Of a stretch of 64,000 bases of DNA, positions 17,982-27,079 are shown piece by piece (the first letter of the stretch is position 1; each line of letters opens with the position of its first letter). A program made the position numbers and the translations under genes. The notes under the pieces were generated by a model. It was not told where the DNA came from and made no database searches. It saw only the letters and a list, made by a program, of their open reading frames with translations. Origin of the DNA: Streptomyces chattanoogensis (lineage in GTDB: Bacteria > Actinomycetota > Actinomycetes > Streptomycetales > Streptomycetaceae); assembly GCF_001294335.1 (NCBI RefSeq), contig NZ_LGKG01000147.1, positions 1 to 64,000 on the forward strand, read 5' to 3'.

Positions 17982-19505
17982 GTGTTGAGCGAACACGTCG
18001 AACCCGCTGGCGACCTGGGGGGTTCCGTGCAGCAGGGGGAATTAGTCAGCCCTTTTCCATCGGCGCGCGGGCGTCTGGAGATCGGGGCGATCAGCCGGCC
18101 CGCGATCGACTGGGAGCAGCGGTACCGCCGTATCGTGATCACCAGCGACACCGTGGCCACCGCCTTTGTGGTGGCGGCGATCGGCGGCTTCTTCGGGGTC
18201 CGGGACGCGGCCAACTGGCACGAGAAGTGGAGAATTCTCGCCTTCGGCACCGAGCTTCTGGTGCTGGGAGCGCTTGCGGTGAGCCGGGCGTGGGCTCCGG
18301 CCGTGCTCGGCCAGGGCGCCGAGGAATTCCGCCGGCTCGGACGCTCACTGTGCACCGCGGCCGTCGTACTGGCGCTCGGCGGGATCGCCCTCACCTCGCG
18401 CAATATCAAGCTCTGGATCTTCGTCGCGATACCGGCGATCGCGATCGTCACCATGACCGAGCGGTATCTGCTGCGCCTCTGGCTGCACAGACAGCGGAAA
18501 GAAGGGCGGTGCCTGCGCCCGGTGCTCGCTGCCGGGAGCCTGGCCACCGTGCGCGACCTGATCACCCGGACCCGTAAGTTCCCGCACCTCGGCTGGCGGG
18601 TGGAGGCGGTGTGTACGGCGGACGGTCTCGGGCTCGACGGTGACCATCTGGACGGAGTGCCGGTCGTCGGCCGGCTGACGGATGTCGCCAACCACGTGCG
18701 CCGGGACGGCTACCGGGTCGTCGCGGTCACACCGCACCCGCACTGGTCACCGGACCGGTTGCAACGGCTGGCCTGGAACCTCGAAGGCAGCGACGCCGAG
18801 ATGGTGGTGGCCCCCGTGCTCATGGAGGTGGCCGGCCCGCGGCTGCATGTCGACGCGGTGCTCGGGATCCCGTTGCTGAGGGTCAGCATGCCGATCTTCA
18901 CCGGGGGCCGCCGGGCGGTCAAAGGGGTGGTCGACCGGGTGGGCGCAGCGATCCTGCTGATGCTGTTCGCGCCGCTGATGGTGTGTGTCGGGCTGCTCGT
19001 CCTGCTGGACAGTCGGGGCGGGGCGTTCTACCGCCAGCGCAGGGTCGGCAAGGACGGCCGCGAGTTCACCATTCTCAAGTTCCGCACCATGGTCGCCGGG
19101 GCCGACGGGGCACGTGCCGAGCTGGCCGATCGCAACGAGGGCGCCGGCCTGCTGTTCAAGCTCCGCCGGGATCCGCGGGTGACCCGGGTGGGAGGGGTGC
19201 TGCGCCGGTACTCGATCGACGAGCTCCCGCAGCTTTTCAACGTGCTCACCGGCTCGATGTCGCTCGTCGGACCGCGGCCTCCCCTACCGGAGGAGTGCGC
19301 CGCGTACGGCCCGGACATCCGGCGGCGGCTGCTCGTCAAGCCCGGCCTCACCGGTCTGTGGCAGATCAGCGGGCGCAGCGACCTGCCATGGGAGGAGGCG
19401 GTCCGGTTGGACCTGCGGTACGTGGAGGACTGGTCGCTCGCCCTGGACACGGTGATTTTGTGGAAGACGCTGCGTGCGGTGCTCCAGGGGCAGGGGGCGT
19501 ACTGA
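17982..19505 (+). CDS. Polyprenyl glycosylphosphotransferase, initiator of exopolysaccharide synthesis
   Basis: This 507-residue membrane enzyme should transfer a sugar-1-phosphate from a nucleotide sugar to undecaprenyl phosphate, the first step of repeat-unit assembly (WbaP/CpsE type). It has about four N-terminal membrane helices (about 45-165), a CoA-binding-like middle domain, a further membrane segment (about 315-345, ILLMLFAPLMVCVGLLVLLD), and a C-terminal bacterial sugar transferase domain with FYRQRRVGKDGREFTILKFR, SIDELPQLFNVLTGSMSLVGPRP and KPGLTGLWQISGRSD. The GTG at 17982 has GGAGG closely upstream. It is the first gene of a long plus-strand operon. Confidence 0.9.
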   Translation: MLSEHVEPAGDLGGSVQQGELVSPFPSARGRLEIGAISRPAIDWEQRYRRIVITSDTVATAFVVAAIGGFFGVRDAANWHEKWRILAFGTELLVLGALAVSRAWAPAVLGQGAEEFRRLGRSLCTAAVVLALGGIALTSRNIKLWIFVAIPAIAIVTMTERYLLRLWLHRQRKEGRCLRPVLAAGSLATVRDLITRTRKFPHLGWRVEAVCTADGLGLDGDHLDGVPVVGRLTDVANHVRRDGYRVVAVTPHPHWSPDRLQRLAWNLEGSDAEMVVAPVLMEVAGPRLHVDAVLGIPLLRVSMPIFTGGRRAVKGVVDRVGAAILLMLFAPLMVCVGLLVLLDSRGGAFYRQRRVGKDGREFTILKFRTMVAGADGARAELADRNEGAGLLFKLRRDPRVTRVGGVLRRYSIDELPQLFNVLTGSMSLVGPRPPLPEECAAYGPDIRRRLLVKPGLTGLWQISGRSDLPWEEAVRLDLRYVEDWSLALDTVILWKTLRAVLQGQGAY

Positions 19506-19578
19506 TGCGCGGGGGGCGTCGTCCGGTCGGCGTACGGACCGCAGGCCACAAGGGCCTGCCTGGGGTGAGGAACGGGTC

Positions 19579-20904
19579 ATGAGAGTCAGCGTTTTCGGGC
19601 TCGGCTACGTGGGCTGCGTATCGGCCGCGTGCCTGGCCAGCATGGGGCACGAGGTCATCGGGGTGGACGTGAACCAGGTGAAGGTCGACCTGGTCAACGA
19701 CGGCAAGGCGCCGGTGGTCGAGGAGCGGATCGGCGAGCTCATCGCCGAGGTCGTGCGGACCGGAGCGTTGCGCGCCACCCGCGACGTCCACGAGGCGATC
19801 ACGGGCAGCGAGGTGTCGCTGGTCTGCGTGGGCACGCCGTCGGAGCCCAACGGCAGCCTGTGCACTACCTACTTGGAACGGGTCACCGAGCAGATCGGCG
19901 CCGCGCTGGCCGAGGGGGCCGAGCAGGGGGGCCGGCACACCGTCGTGTTCCGCAGCACCATGCTCCCGGGCACCTGCCTGAACCTGCTGGTACCGATCCT
20001 GGAGAAGAACGTCGGCGGCACGGCCGGGGTGGACATCGGGGTCGCGGTCAACCCGGAGTTCCTGCGCGAGGGCACGAGCGTGCGGGACTTCTTCGACCCG
20101 CCCAAGACCGTCATCGGCGAGCTCGACCCGGCAAGCGGCGATGTGGTGAGGGCGCTGTACGACGGCTTGCCCGGCGAGGTGTTCCGGGTGCCGGTCCCGA
20201 CGGCCGAGGCAATCAAGTACGCGGACAACGCGTTCCACGGCCTCAAGATCGGCTTCGCGAACGAGCTGGGCGCGGTGTGCCAGGCACTCGGAGTGGACTC
20301 GCACCAGGTGATGGACGTGTTCCTGGCCGACCGCAAGCTGAACATCAGCCCCGCCTACCTGCGGCCCGGCTTCGCCTTCGGTGGCTCCTGCCTGCCCAAG
20401 GACCTGCGCAGCCTGGTCCACGCGGCGCGGCGGGCCGACATCTCGGTGCCCATCCTCGCCCACGTGCTGCCCTCCAACGCCGACCATCTGCAGCGCGCGG
20501 TGGGCCTGGTCGAGCGCACCGGCAAGCGCCGGGTGGGCCTGTTCGGGCTGTCCTTCAAACCCGGCACCGACGACCTCCGCGAGAGCCCGCTCGTCGAGCT
20601 GGCGGAGCGGCTCTTCGGCAAGGGTTACGACCTGCGGATCCACGACGCCAATGTGAGCCTCTCCCGGCTGATGGGCGCGAACCGCGAGTACATCGAGACC
20701 CGGCTGCCGCACCTCGCGCAGCTGCTTGCGGACTCCGTCGGCGAGGTGCTCGAGCACGCCGAGGTGTGCCTGGTCGGGACCAGGGATCCGGCCGTGCTGT
20801 CGGCGCTGCCCCATGGCGACGGCCCGGTGATTGTCGACCTCATCCACCTTCCCGACGCCGACGCGCGCCGGACCGAACCGGGGTACATGGGCCTTGCTTG
20901 GTGA
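19579..20904 (+). CDS. Nucleotide-sugar 6-dehydrogenase, GDP-mannose dehydrogenase (AlgD)-like
   Basis: This 441-residue NAD-dependent dehydrogenase oxidises the C6 hydroxyl of a nucleotide sugar twice to give a uronic acid donor. The N-terminal Rossmann motif is VFGLGYVGCVSAACLASMGH. The catalytic lysine motif is EAIKYADNAFHGLKIGFANE, and the active-site cysteine is about residue 271 in FAFGGSCLPKDLRSL. The CLPKDLR form and the following PSN stretch are closer to AlgD-type GDP-mannose dehydrogenases than to UDP-glucose dehydrogenases (CFPKD), so GDP-mannuronate is the likelier product. The ATG at 19579 has GAGG upstream. It would supply uronate to the polymer. Confidence 0.85.
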   Translation: MRVSVFGLGYVGCVSAACLASMGHEVIGVDVNQVKVDLVNDGKAPVVEERIGELIAEVVRTGALRATRDVHEAITGSEVSLVCVGTPSEPNGSLCTTYLERVTEQIGAALAEGAEQGGRHTVVFRSTMLPGTCLNLLVPILEKNVGGTAGVDIGVAVNPEFLREGTSVRDFFDPPKTVIGELDPASGDVVRALYDGLPGEVFRVPVPTAEAIKYADNAFHGLKIGFANELGAVCQALGVDSHQVMDVFLADRKLNISPAYLRPGFAFGGSCLPKDLRSLVHAARRADISVPILAHVLPSNADHLQRAVGLVERTGKRRVGLFGLSFKPGTDDLRESPLVELAERLFGKGYDLRIHDANVSLSRLMGANREYIETRLPHLAQLLADSVGEVLEHAEVCLVGTRDPAVLSALPHGDGPVIVDLIHLPDADARRTEPGYMGLAW

Positions 20905-22174
20905 CACATCGTTTGGTGACACGGCCAGCGGCGACCGGCCGGACCGGCGCGCGCTGATCCTGGTGGAAAACCTGTCGGTGCCGTTCGACCGGCGGGTGTG
21001 GCAGGAGTGCACGACGCTGCGCGACGCGGGCTGGAAGGTGCACGTCATCTGTCCCCGGGGAAACAAGCGGGACACGGAGCCGGAGGCGGTGATCGACGGG
21101 GTGCAGATCCACCGCTACCCGTTGCGCGCGGCCACCGGAGGGCCGGCCGGCTATCTGCGGGAGTACGGATCGGCGTTGTGGCATACGGCCCGGCTGGCCC
21201 GCAAGGTCGGCCCGGTCGACGTGGTCCACGCCTGCAACCCACCCGACCTGCTGTTCCTGCCGGCACAGTGGCTGAAGCGGCGCGGCGCGCGATTCGTCTT
21301 CGACCAGCACGACCTGGTACCCGAGCTGTACCTCTCCCGGTTCGACCGCGGCGAGGATCTGCTCTACCGCGCCGTGTGCGCGCTGGAACGTCGGACCTAC
21401 CGGGCCGCGGACGTCGTGCTCGCCACGAACGAGAGCTACAAGGACGTTGCGGTGCGTCGTGGCGGTCGACGCCCTGAGGACGTTTTCGTGGTCCGCAGCG
21501 CGCCCCAGGTCGACCGGTTCCAACCGGTGCCGCCCGAGCCCGAGTTGAAGCGCGGCAAGCCTCATCTGCTGTGCTACCTCGGTGTCATGGGCCCGCAGGA
21601 CGGCGTCGACTATGCCTTGCGGGCCCTTGCGAAGCTGCGCGACGAGCTCCGGCGGACCGACTGGCATGCGGTGTTCGTCGGCGCCGGCGACGCCTTCGAC
21701 GCGATGGTGGAGCTGTCCCGGCAGCTCGGGCTCTCCGAACAGGTGCAGTTCACCGGGCGCATTCCGGACGCCGACCTGGTGCGCTACCTGTCCACCGCGG
21801 ACGTATGCCTTTCCCCCGACCCGCGCAATCCACTCAACGACGTGTCGACCATGAACAAGGTCCTGGAGTACATGGCGATGGGCCGGCCGATCGTCTCGTT
21901 CGACCTGAAGGAGGCGCGCGTCTCCGCCGGTGACGCCGCCGTCTACGCGCCCGCCAACGACGAGGCCGAATTCGCCGGACTCATCGCGCTGTTGCTGGAC
22001 GATCCGGAGAAGCGGGCGCGGATGGGCAAGATCGGCCAGGAGCGGATCGACGGGCAGCTTTCCTGGCGGAACTCGCAAGCGTCGCTGCTCGCCGCCTACG
22101 CCGCTGCCTGCCGTGACCGCACTCCGGCGTCGGCGGGCGACCCGCTCCGGGCAGGGAAGAGGCCGCGCCGTTGA
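20894..22174 (+). CDS. Glycosyltransferase family 4
   Basis: This GT4-type retaining glycosyltransferase of about 426 residues is probably cytoplasmic and adds a sugar to the lipid-linked repeat unit. The N-terminal domain reads RALILVENLSVPFDRRVWQE and FDQHDLVPELYLSRF. The C-terminal donor-binding domain has YLGVMGPQDGVDYALRAL and the acidic region NDVSTMNKVLEYMAMGRPIV, in which a glutamate (VLEYMA) aligns with the EX7E region. The TTG at 20894 overlaps the end of the dehydrogenase gene; no strong ribosome binding site is seen, so the start is uncertain by up to about 50 bases. Confidence 0.85.
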   Translation: MLGDTSFGDTASGDRPDRRALILVENLSVPFDRRVWQECTTLRDAGWKVHVICPRGNKRDTEPEAVIDGVQIHRYPLRAATGGPAGYLREYGSALWHTARLARKVGPVDVVHACNPPDLLFLPAQWLKRRGARFVFDQHDLVPELYLSRFDRGEDLLYRAVCALERRTYRAADVVLATNESYKDVAVRRGGRRPEDVFVVRSAPQVDRFQPVPPEPELKRGKPHLLCYLGVMGPQDGVDYALRALAKLRDELRRTDWHAVFVGAGDAFDAMVELSRQLGLSEQVQFTGRIPDADLVRYLSTADVCLSPDPRNPLNDVSTMNKVLEYMAMGRPIVSFDLKEARVSAGDAAVYAPANDEAEFAGLIALLLDDPEKRARMGKIGQERIDGQLSWRNSQASLLAAYAAACRDRTPASAGDPLRAGKRPRR

Positions 22175-23538
22175 GCGATGACACGGTACGCCTGGTCACG
22201 ATCGGGCGGATTCTCTGTCGGCGCTGGCGGCTTCTCGCCGTCGTCGCCGTGGTGGGCGCGCTCGTCGGCTACGGCGCCTCCCTGCTGTTCCCGCCGAGTT
22301 ACACGACCTCGGCATCGGTACTGCTGGCGGGGCAGTGGGAGGAGCGCGAGCTGCTGACTCAGGCGGAAATCGCGGCCAGTTCGGCGGTGGTCGACCGCGC
22401 GGCTGCCACGCTCGGCTGGACCGGCGTCAGCGGCAGCGAGCTGCGGGATCGAGTGAGCGCACAGGCCGCCGACGGAAACATCATCAAGATCTCGGGTACG
22501 GCCGACACCCCGGAGCGCGCGCAGCGGCTCTCCGACCAGGTCGCCCGGCAATTCGTCGCCTTCGCCGCGCGGATCGCAGGCGACAGCACCGACCCCGAAG
22601 CGGCTACGGGGCCCGAGGCCCTGCGGCAGAAGGTGGCGCAGACCAACCGCCGCATCACCGACCTCGCCAATGCGGCCGATCCGGGGCAGACCGTGGAGAG
22701 CGTGCAGGCCCGCACCGAGCTCGAGCAGCTGCGTACCGCGCTGCAGGAGGCCATGAAGAAGCTGGACGAGGCCGACCTGGCGACCAACAAGGCCAACATG
22801 GTCGTCATGGGGCCGGCGGCCCGGCCGACCGGCGAGGCACCCCCGACGAGGATGCAGCTCACCGCCGCCGGGGCGCTGCTGTTCCTCCTGCTCGCGGTCA
22901 TCGGCCATCTCGCCGCCGCACGGGTGAATCGCCGACTGCGCACCGAACCGGCGATCGCCGCGGCGCTGGGCTCGGCGCTGCTGGGTACCGTCGACGTGCC
23001 CGGTGAACGGCCCGGGCACCGGCAAAAAGGCCATGGCCCGCGGGCCTGGATCCGCCGGCTGCTGGGCGTCGACACCCGGTGGGACATACCGACCCCGCAG
23101 ACGTCCGGCGACGAGGCCAGCAGGAGTATCCGCTACCGGCGGGTGTGCGCTCGCCTCCGGGACCAGCTGCCGGCCCCGCGGCGGCTGCTGGTTGTCGTAC
23201 CGGACGGCGACGAGATCGCCCGCCGGGCCGCCGGGCAGCTCGTCGCCGAGGCCAAGAGCGATCCGCTGCTGCGAGTGGTGGGGGTTTCGGTGTCCCAGCC
23301 GATGGTGCCGGACCGCGACACCGAGTCCGGTGCCCTGGTCGTGCTCAGCGCGGGCAGCTGGACCGCAGGGGAGCTCGCCGGCATCGCCGAGGCGTGTGCG
23401 GACGGCAAGCACGAGGTCGTCGGCATCGTCGTCGCCGGCACGGTCCGGGCCCGTCCGACGCGGTCTGCCGGCCGTCCTCCGGAAGACGCCACTCTGGCGC
23501 TCGCGGTTCCCGGCCACGCGACGGGAGGTTCAGTGTGA
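22171..23538 (+). CDS. Wzz-like polysaccharide chain-length protein (first copy)
   Basis: This 455-residue protein has the layout of a chain-length determinant/polysaccharide copolymerase: a membrane helix near the N-terminus (about 16-38, LLAVVAVVGALVGYGASLLF), an extracytoplasmic region rich in coiled-coil (about 40-225, including ARTELEQLRTALQEAMKKLD), a second membrane helix (about 228-248), and a cytoplasmic tail of about 200 residues. Its TTG start overlaps the stop of the preceding glycosyltransferase by four bases. It is directly followed by a second protein of the same layout, so the two may work as a pair. Confidence 0.75.
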   Translation: MSDDTVRLVTIGRILCRRWRLLAVVAVVGALVGYGASLLFPPSYTTSASVLLAGQWEERELLTQAEIAASSAVVDRAAATLGWTGVSGSELRDRVSAQAADGNIIKISGTADTPERAQRLSDQVARQFVAFAARIAGDSTDPEAATGPEALRQKVAQTNRRITDLANAADPGQTVESVQARTELEQLRTALQEAMKKLDEADLATNKANMVVMGPAARPTGEAPPTRMQLTAAGALLFLLLAVIGHLAAARVNRRLRTEPAIAAALGSALLGTVDVPGERPGHRQKGHGPRAWIRRLLGVDTRWDIPTPQTSGDEASRSIRYRRVCARLRDQLPAPRRLLVVVPDGDEIARRAAGQLVAEAKSDPLLRVVGVSVSQPMVPDRDTESGALVVLSAGSWTAGELAGIAEACADGKHEVVGIVVAGTVRARPTRSAGRPPEDATLALAVPGHATGGSV

Positions 23539-25112
23539 CGACGAGCGCTACGCAGCAGACACAGCAGTCGTCGGCCGCCGCTCCGCTGCTGGACCTGCAG
23601 GCGCTGGTGGTGGCGGTGCGCAGGCGTCGCCGCCTCTGGTGCTCCCTGGCGCTCCTGGGGCTGCTGGTCGGCGCGGCGGTGGCGGTCCTGCTGCCGGCGC
23701 CGCCGAGCGCGGTGACCAAGGTGCTGGTCGCGCACAAGGAGGACCAGCCCAACGACCCCGGAACGCTGATCCGCACCGACGCCGAGCTGCTGGGGACCAC
23801 GCGGGTCGCCGGCAAGGCCCTGCAGATCCTCAAGTCGTCGGAAAGCCCGGAAGACTTCATGCGGGACTACCGGGGTACCGGCCTGACCAACAACCTGCTG
23901 CAGATCGATGTGACAGGTGACAGCGACGCGGAAGCGGTGAGCCGAGCCAAGGCGCTGGCCGATGCGTTCGTCGCCGACCATGTGAAGCGGATACGGGAGG
24001 CCGCGAACGCCGAGGCCACGACCCTGCTCGACCAGCGCGACCGACTGCGGGACGAACTCGCCCAGGTCAACACGGCGATCGGAGACCGAACGCCGGAGAG
24101 CGACCCGAAAGCGTCGGCGAGCATGGAGTCGCTCTTCGCCCGCCGGGCCGAGCTCAAATCGAAGATAGCCGATTTCGGCCAGCGCGCCGCGGAGGCGCGC
24201 ATCGGCACCCCCCAGCTCATCGTCGGCACGCAGATCGTGGACGCCCCGCGCGCGGTGCAGCACTCCCTGCCGAAAGCCGCTGTCACCAACGCCGCGATCG
24301 GGCTCGTCCTCGGGCTGGTCCTCGGGCTCGCGTTGGCCGCGGTCGGCGCGGTGGTGGCGGACCGCCCCGTGCTGCGCCGGGAGATCGCGGCGAACCTGGG
24401 CGCCTCGGTCATCGCGGAGCTGCGCCGCGTGCCCCGCCGGCCGGCCAGGCCGTGGCAGCGCCGACGGACCCGGGCGGCACGCGAACGGCTCACCGCGACC
24501 CTGGCCCGCACCGTGCGCGGCGCCGCGGAACCGGTGTCGCTGCTGGAACTGGGCTGTGCGCGCAGCACGAGCGTGATCGCCCTGGACCTCGCCGGGGCAC
24601 TGGCGGCGGAGGAGCCAGTGGTCATCGTCGACGGTCTGCCCGGCCCGCAGCTCGCCAACCGCCGCCAGAAGCCAGGAGACCCAACCGTGGTCAGCGGCGA
24701 GCGTGCCGCGGCCCTGTCGCATCAGGAGCGCCGGCTCGGCGTCGGCTCGGTCGCGCCCGGCACGGCATGGACCGACCTCCAGTACCTCGGCACTCAGACC
24801 GTGCTCGTCGTGCGTGCCGGGCACGGCAGCGCCGCATGGCTGCACACCGTGGCGCGGCAGCTCGCGGACCAGCGCATTCCGGTGATCGGTGTGGTGCTGA
24901 TCGACCCCGATCCGCGTGACCGGACCGACGGCACCCTGTGGGACGGGCTGCACATCGCGCTGCGCGGCCAGAACGAGCGGCTGGCCCGACAGAACGGGAC
25001 GGGCCGGCGGCGGACGGAGCGGCTGCCGATGTGGGCGAGTGGGGCCTCCCCTGCTCGAACGGAGTTGAGAGCCGGGGGAAGGGTCCCGGACAACGACCAG
25101 GAGGCGCGGTAG
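23535..25112 (+). CDS. Wzz-like protein fused to a degenerate tyrosine-kinase-like domain
   Basis: This 525-residue protein has a first membrane helix (about 33-55), a coiled-coil extracytoplasmic part (about 60-240), a second membrane helix (about 250-275), and a C-terminal domain of about 240 residues placed like the BY-kinase of Wzc-type copolymerases. Where a Walker A loop would be expected, the sequence is LLELGCARSTSVIALDLAGAL, with no GxxxxGKS/T. The following strand VVIVDGLPG resembles a Walker A' aspartate motif. No tyrosine cluster ends the protein. The domain therefore probably does not bind ATP normally. The GTG at 23535 overlaps the preceding stop by four bases and has GGGAGG upstream. 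Confidence 0.7.
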   Translation: MTTSATQQTQQSSAAAPLLDLQALVVAVRRRRRLWCSLALLGLLVGAAVAVLLPAPPSAVTKVLVAHKEDQPNDPGTLIRTDAELLGTTRVAGKALQILKSSESPEDFMRDYRGTGLTNNLLQIDVTGDSDAEAVSRAKALADAFVADHVKRIREAANAEATTLLDQRDRLRDELAQVNTAIGDRTPESDPKASASMESLFARRAELKSKIADFGQRAAEARIGTPQLIVGTQIVDAPRAVQHSLPKAAVTNAAIGLVLGLVLGLALAAVGAVVADRPVLRREIAANLGASVIAELRRVPRRPARPWQRRRTRAARERLTATLARTVRGAAEPVSLLELGCARSTSVIALDLAGALAAEEPVVIVDGLPGPQLANRRQKPGDPTVVSGERAAALSHQERRLGVGSVAPGTAWTDLQYLGTQTVLVVRAGHGSAAWLHTVARQLADQRIPVIGVVLIDPDPRDRTDGTLWDGLHIALRGQNERLARQNGTGRRRTERLPMWASGASPARTELRAGGRVPDNDQEAR

Positions 25113-25115
25113 GAC

Positions 25116-27062
25116 ATGTGTGGCATCGCAGGCACGTACCGATGGCCGGACGGAAAGGTCGTGACCGACCGGCTCACCGATACCCTCGCCCACCGAGGTC
25201 CGGACGGGGCGGGCCGGTACAGCCACCCCGCAGGTGACGGCGAAGTGCACCTCGGGCACCGCCGGCTGGCCATCATCGACCTGTCCGGGACCGGCGCCCA
25301 GCCGATGGTCTCGGACGGCCTCGCCCTGACGTACAACGGCGAGCTGTACAACGCTCCCGAGCTGCGTGCCGAGCTGGCAGCCGCCGGGGTGCGCTTTCGC
25401 GGTACCTCCGACACCGAGGTGCTTCTCGAGGCGTGGCGGCGCTGGGGCACCGACTGCCTGCCCCGGCTGCGCGGCATGTTCGCGTTCGGGATCTTCGACG
25501 AGCGCACCGGTGAACTGGTGCTCGTCCGCGACCAGTTGGGCATCAAGCCGCTGTTCCTGATGCGGCGCGGCGAGGGCCTGGTGTTCGCCTCCGAGCTCAA
25601 GGCGCTCGCCGCCGCGACCGGCGGACCGCTGGAAGTGGACCAAGCGGCGCTGGTGGCCTCACTGCTGTACTACTGGGTGCCGGACTCGCGGTGCGCGTTC
25701 CGCGAAGCGGAGAAGCTGCCGCCGGGGAGCTGGCTGCGGATCCGGCCCGACGGCCGGGTGGAGCGCGGCCGGTACTGGCACCTGAAGGACGTCGCCGCCG
25801 AGGGCCGGGAGCGGGCCCGGAGCGGCGAACAGCCCGATCTGGCCGCCATCGTCGAGGAGTCCACCCGGCAGCACCTGCTCTCCGACGTACCCGTGGCGAC
25901 CTTCCTCTCCGGCGGGCTCGACTCCAGCTACCTGACCGCGCTGGCGGCCCGCCACCAACCCGGGATCTCCGCCTACACGATCGGGTTCCGCGCCGAGGAC
26001 GCCAAGTTCGAGGCGATGCCGGACGACCTGCGCTACGCCCGGCGGGTGGCCGAGCGGTTCGGCGTCGACCTGCACGAGATCGAGATCGCCCCGAACGTAC
26101 TCGACCTGCTGCCGGAGATGACGTACCACCTGGACGAGCCGATCGGCGACCCCGCCGCGATCAACACCTTCCTGATCTGCTCGGCCGCCCGGGAGGCCGG
26201 GGTCAAGGTGATGCTCTCGGGGATGGGTGCCGACGAGCTGTTCGCCGGCTACCGCAAGCACCTGGCCAACCTGCTGGCGCTGCGCTACCAGCGCATCCCG
26301 CGGCCCCTGCGGCGCGGCCTGTCCGGGGTCGTGGACCGGCTTCCGGTCGCCACGTCCCGCCGGGGGTACAGATCGGTGCGCTTCGCGAAGCGGTTCCTCT
26401 CCTTCGCCGATCTGCCGGAGGAGACCGCGTTCCGGCGCAGCTACACCATGTACGACCGGAACGAGCTGCTCGCCCTGGTCGATCCGGACCTGGCGGGAAC
26501 GGTCGAGGACGTGCTGACCGAGCATGCGGACATCTACCAGGACAACGACCTCGACGACTTCGTCAACCGCATGTGCCTGGGCGACGCCCGGATGTTCCTG
26601 CCGGGCCTGAACCTCACGTACACGGACCGCTCCAGCATGGCCGCGTCGACCGAGGTGCGGGTGCCGTACGTGGACGTCGAGGTGGTCAAGGCGGCGTTCG
26701 CCGTGCCAGGCAACCGCAAGATCGCCGGACGACAGGGCAAGGCCGTCCTCAAGGAGGCGGCCACCTCGATCCTGCCCCGCGAGATCGTGTACCGGCCCAA
26801 GGGCCTGTTCAGCGCCCCGCTGCGTGCCTGGATGAGCCGGGATCTGGCGCCGCTGGTGCGCGAGGTGGTGCACGACGGCGTGCTCGTCAACTCCGGGCTC
26901 CTGCGCCGCGATGCGCTGGCCCGCATGGTCGCCGAGGACGCCGCCGGGCAGCGGGACTTCTCCAAGCATCTGTGGCATGTGCTGACCCTCGAGTACTGGT
27001 ATCGCGGCGCGACCTCCGGGTCCCGCCAGAACGCTCACTTGACGGCCTGGAAGACGGCTTAG
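25116..27062 (+). CDS. Asparagine synthase-like glutamine amidotransferase (AsnB family)
   Basis: This 648-residue class II amidotransferase has the N-terminal nucleophile Cys2 in MCGIAGTYRW, the glutaminase motif TYNGELYN, and a synthetase domain with the PPi-loop FLSGGLDSSYL (about 265-275). Free asparagine synthesis is unlikely to be its role in this location. AsnB paralogues in polysaccharide loci are thought to amidate uronic acids, which fits the uronate-forming dehydrogenase two genes upstream. It is spaced three bases from the preceding gene. The substrate is inferred from context only. Confidence 0.88.
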   Translation: MCGIAGTYRWPDGKVVTDRLTDTLAHRGPDGAGRYSHPAGDGEVHLGHRRLAIIDLSGTGAQPMVSDGLALTYNGELYNAPELRAELAAAGVRFRGTSDTEVLLEAWRRWGTDCLPRLRGMFAFGIFDERTGELVLVRDQLGIKPLFLMRRGEGLVFASELKALAAATGGPLEVDQAALVASLLYYWVPDSRCAFREAEKLPPGSWLRIRPDGRVERGRYWHLKDVAAEGRERARSGEQPDLAAIVEESTRQHLLSDVPVATFLSGGLDSSYLTALAARHQPGISAYTIGFRAEDAKFEAMPDDLRYARRVAERFGVDLHEIEIAPNVLDLLPEMTYHLDEPIGDPAAINTFLICSAAREAGVKVMLSGMGADELFAGYRKHLANLLALRYQRIPRPLRRGLSGVVDRLPVATSRRGYRSVRFAKRFLSFADLPEETAFRRSYTMYDRNELLALVDPDLAGTVEDVLTEHADIYQDNDLDDFVNRMCLGDARMFLPGLNLTYTDRSSMAASTEVRVPYVDVEVVKAAFAVPGNRKIAGRQGKAVLKEAATSILPREIVYRPKGLFSAPLRAWMSRDLAPLVREVVHDGVLVNSGLLRRDALARMVAEDAAGQRDFSKHLWHVLTLEYWYRGATSGSRQNAHLTAWKTA

Positions 27063-27079
27063 AAACAAGGGGACTTCGG

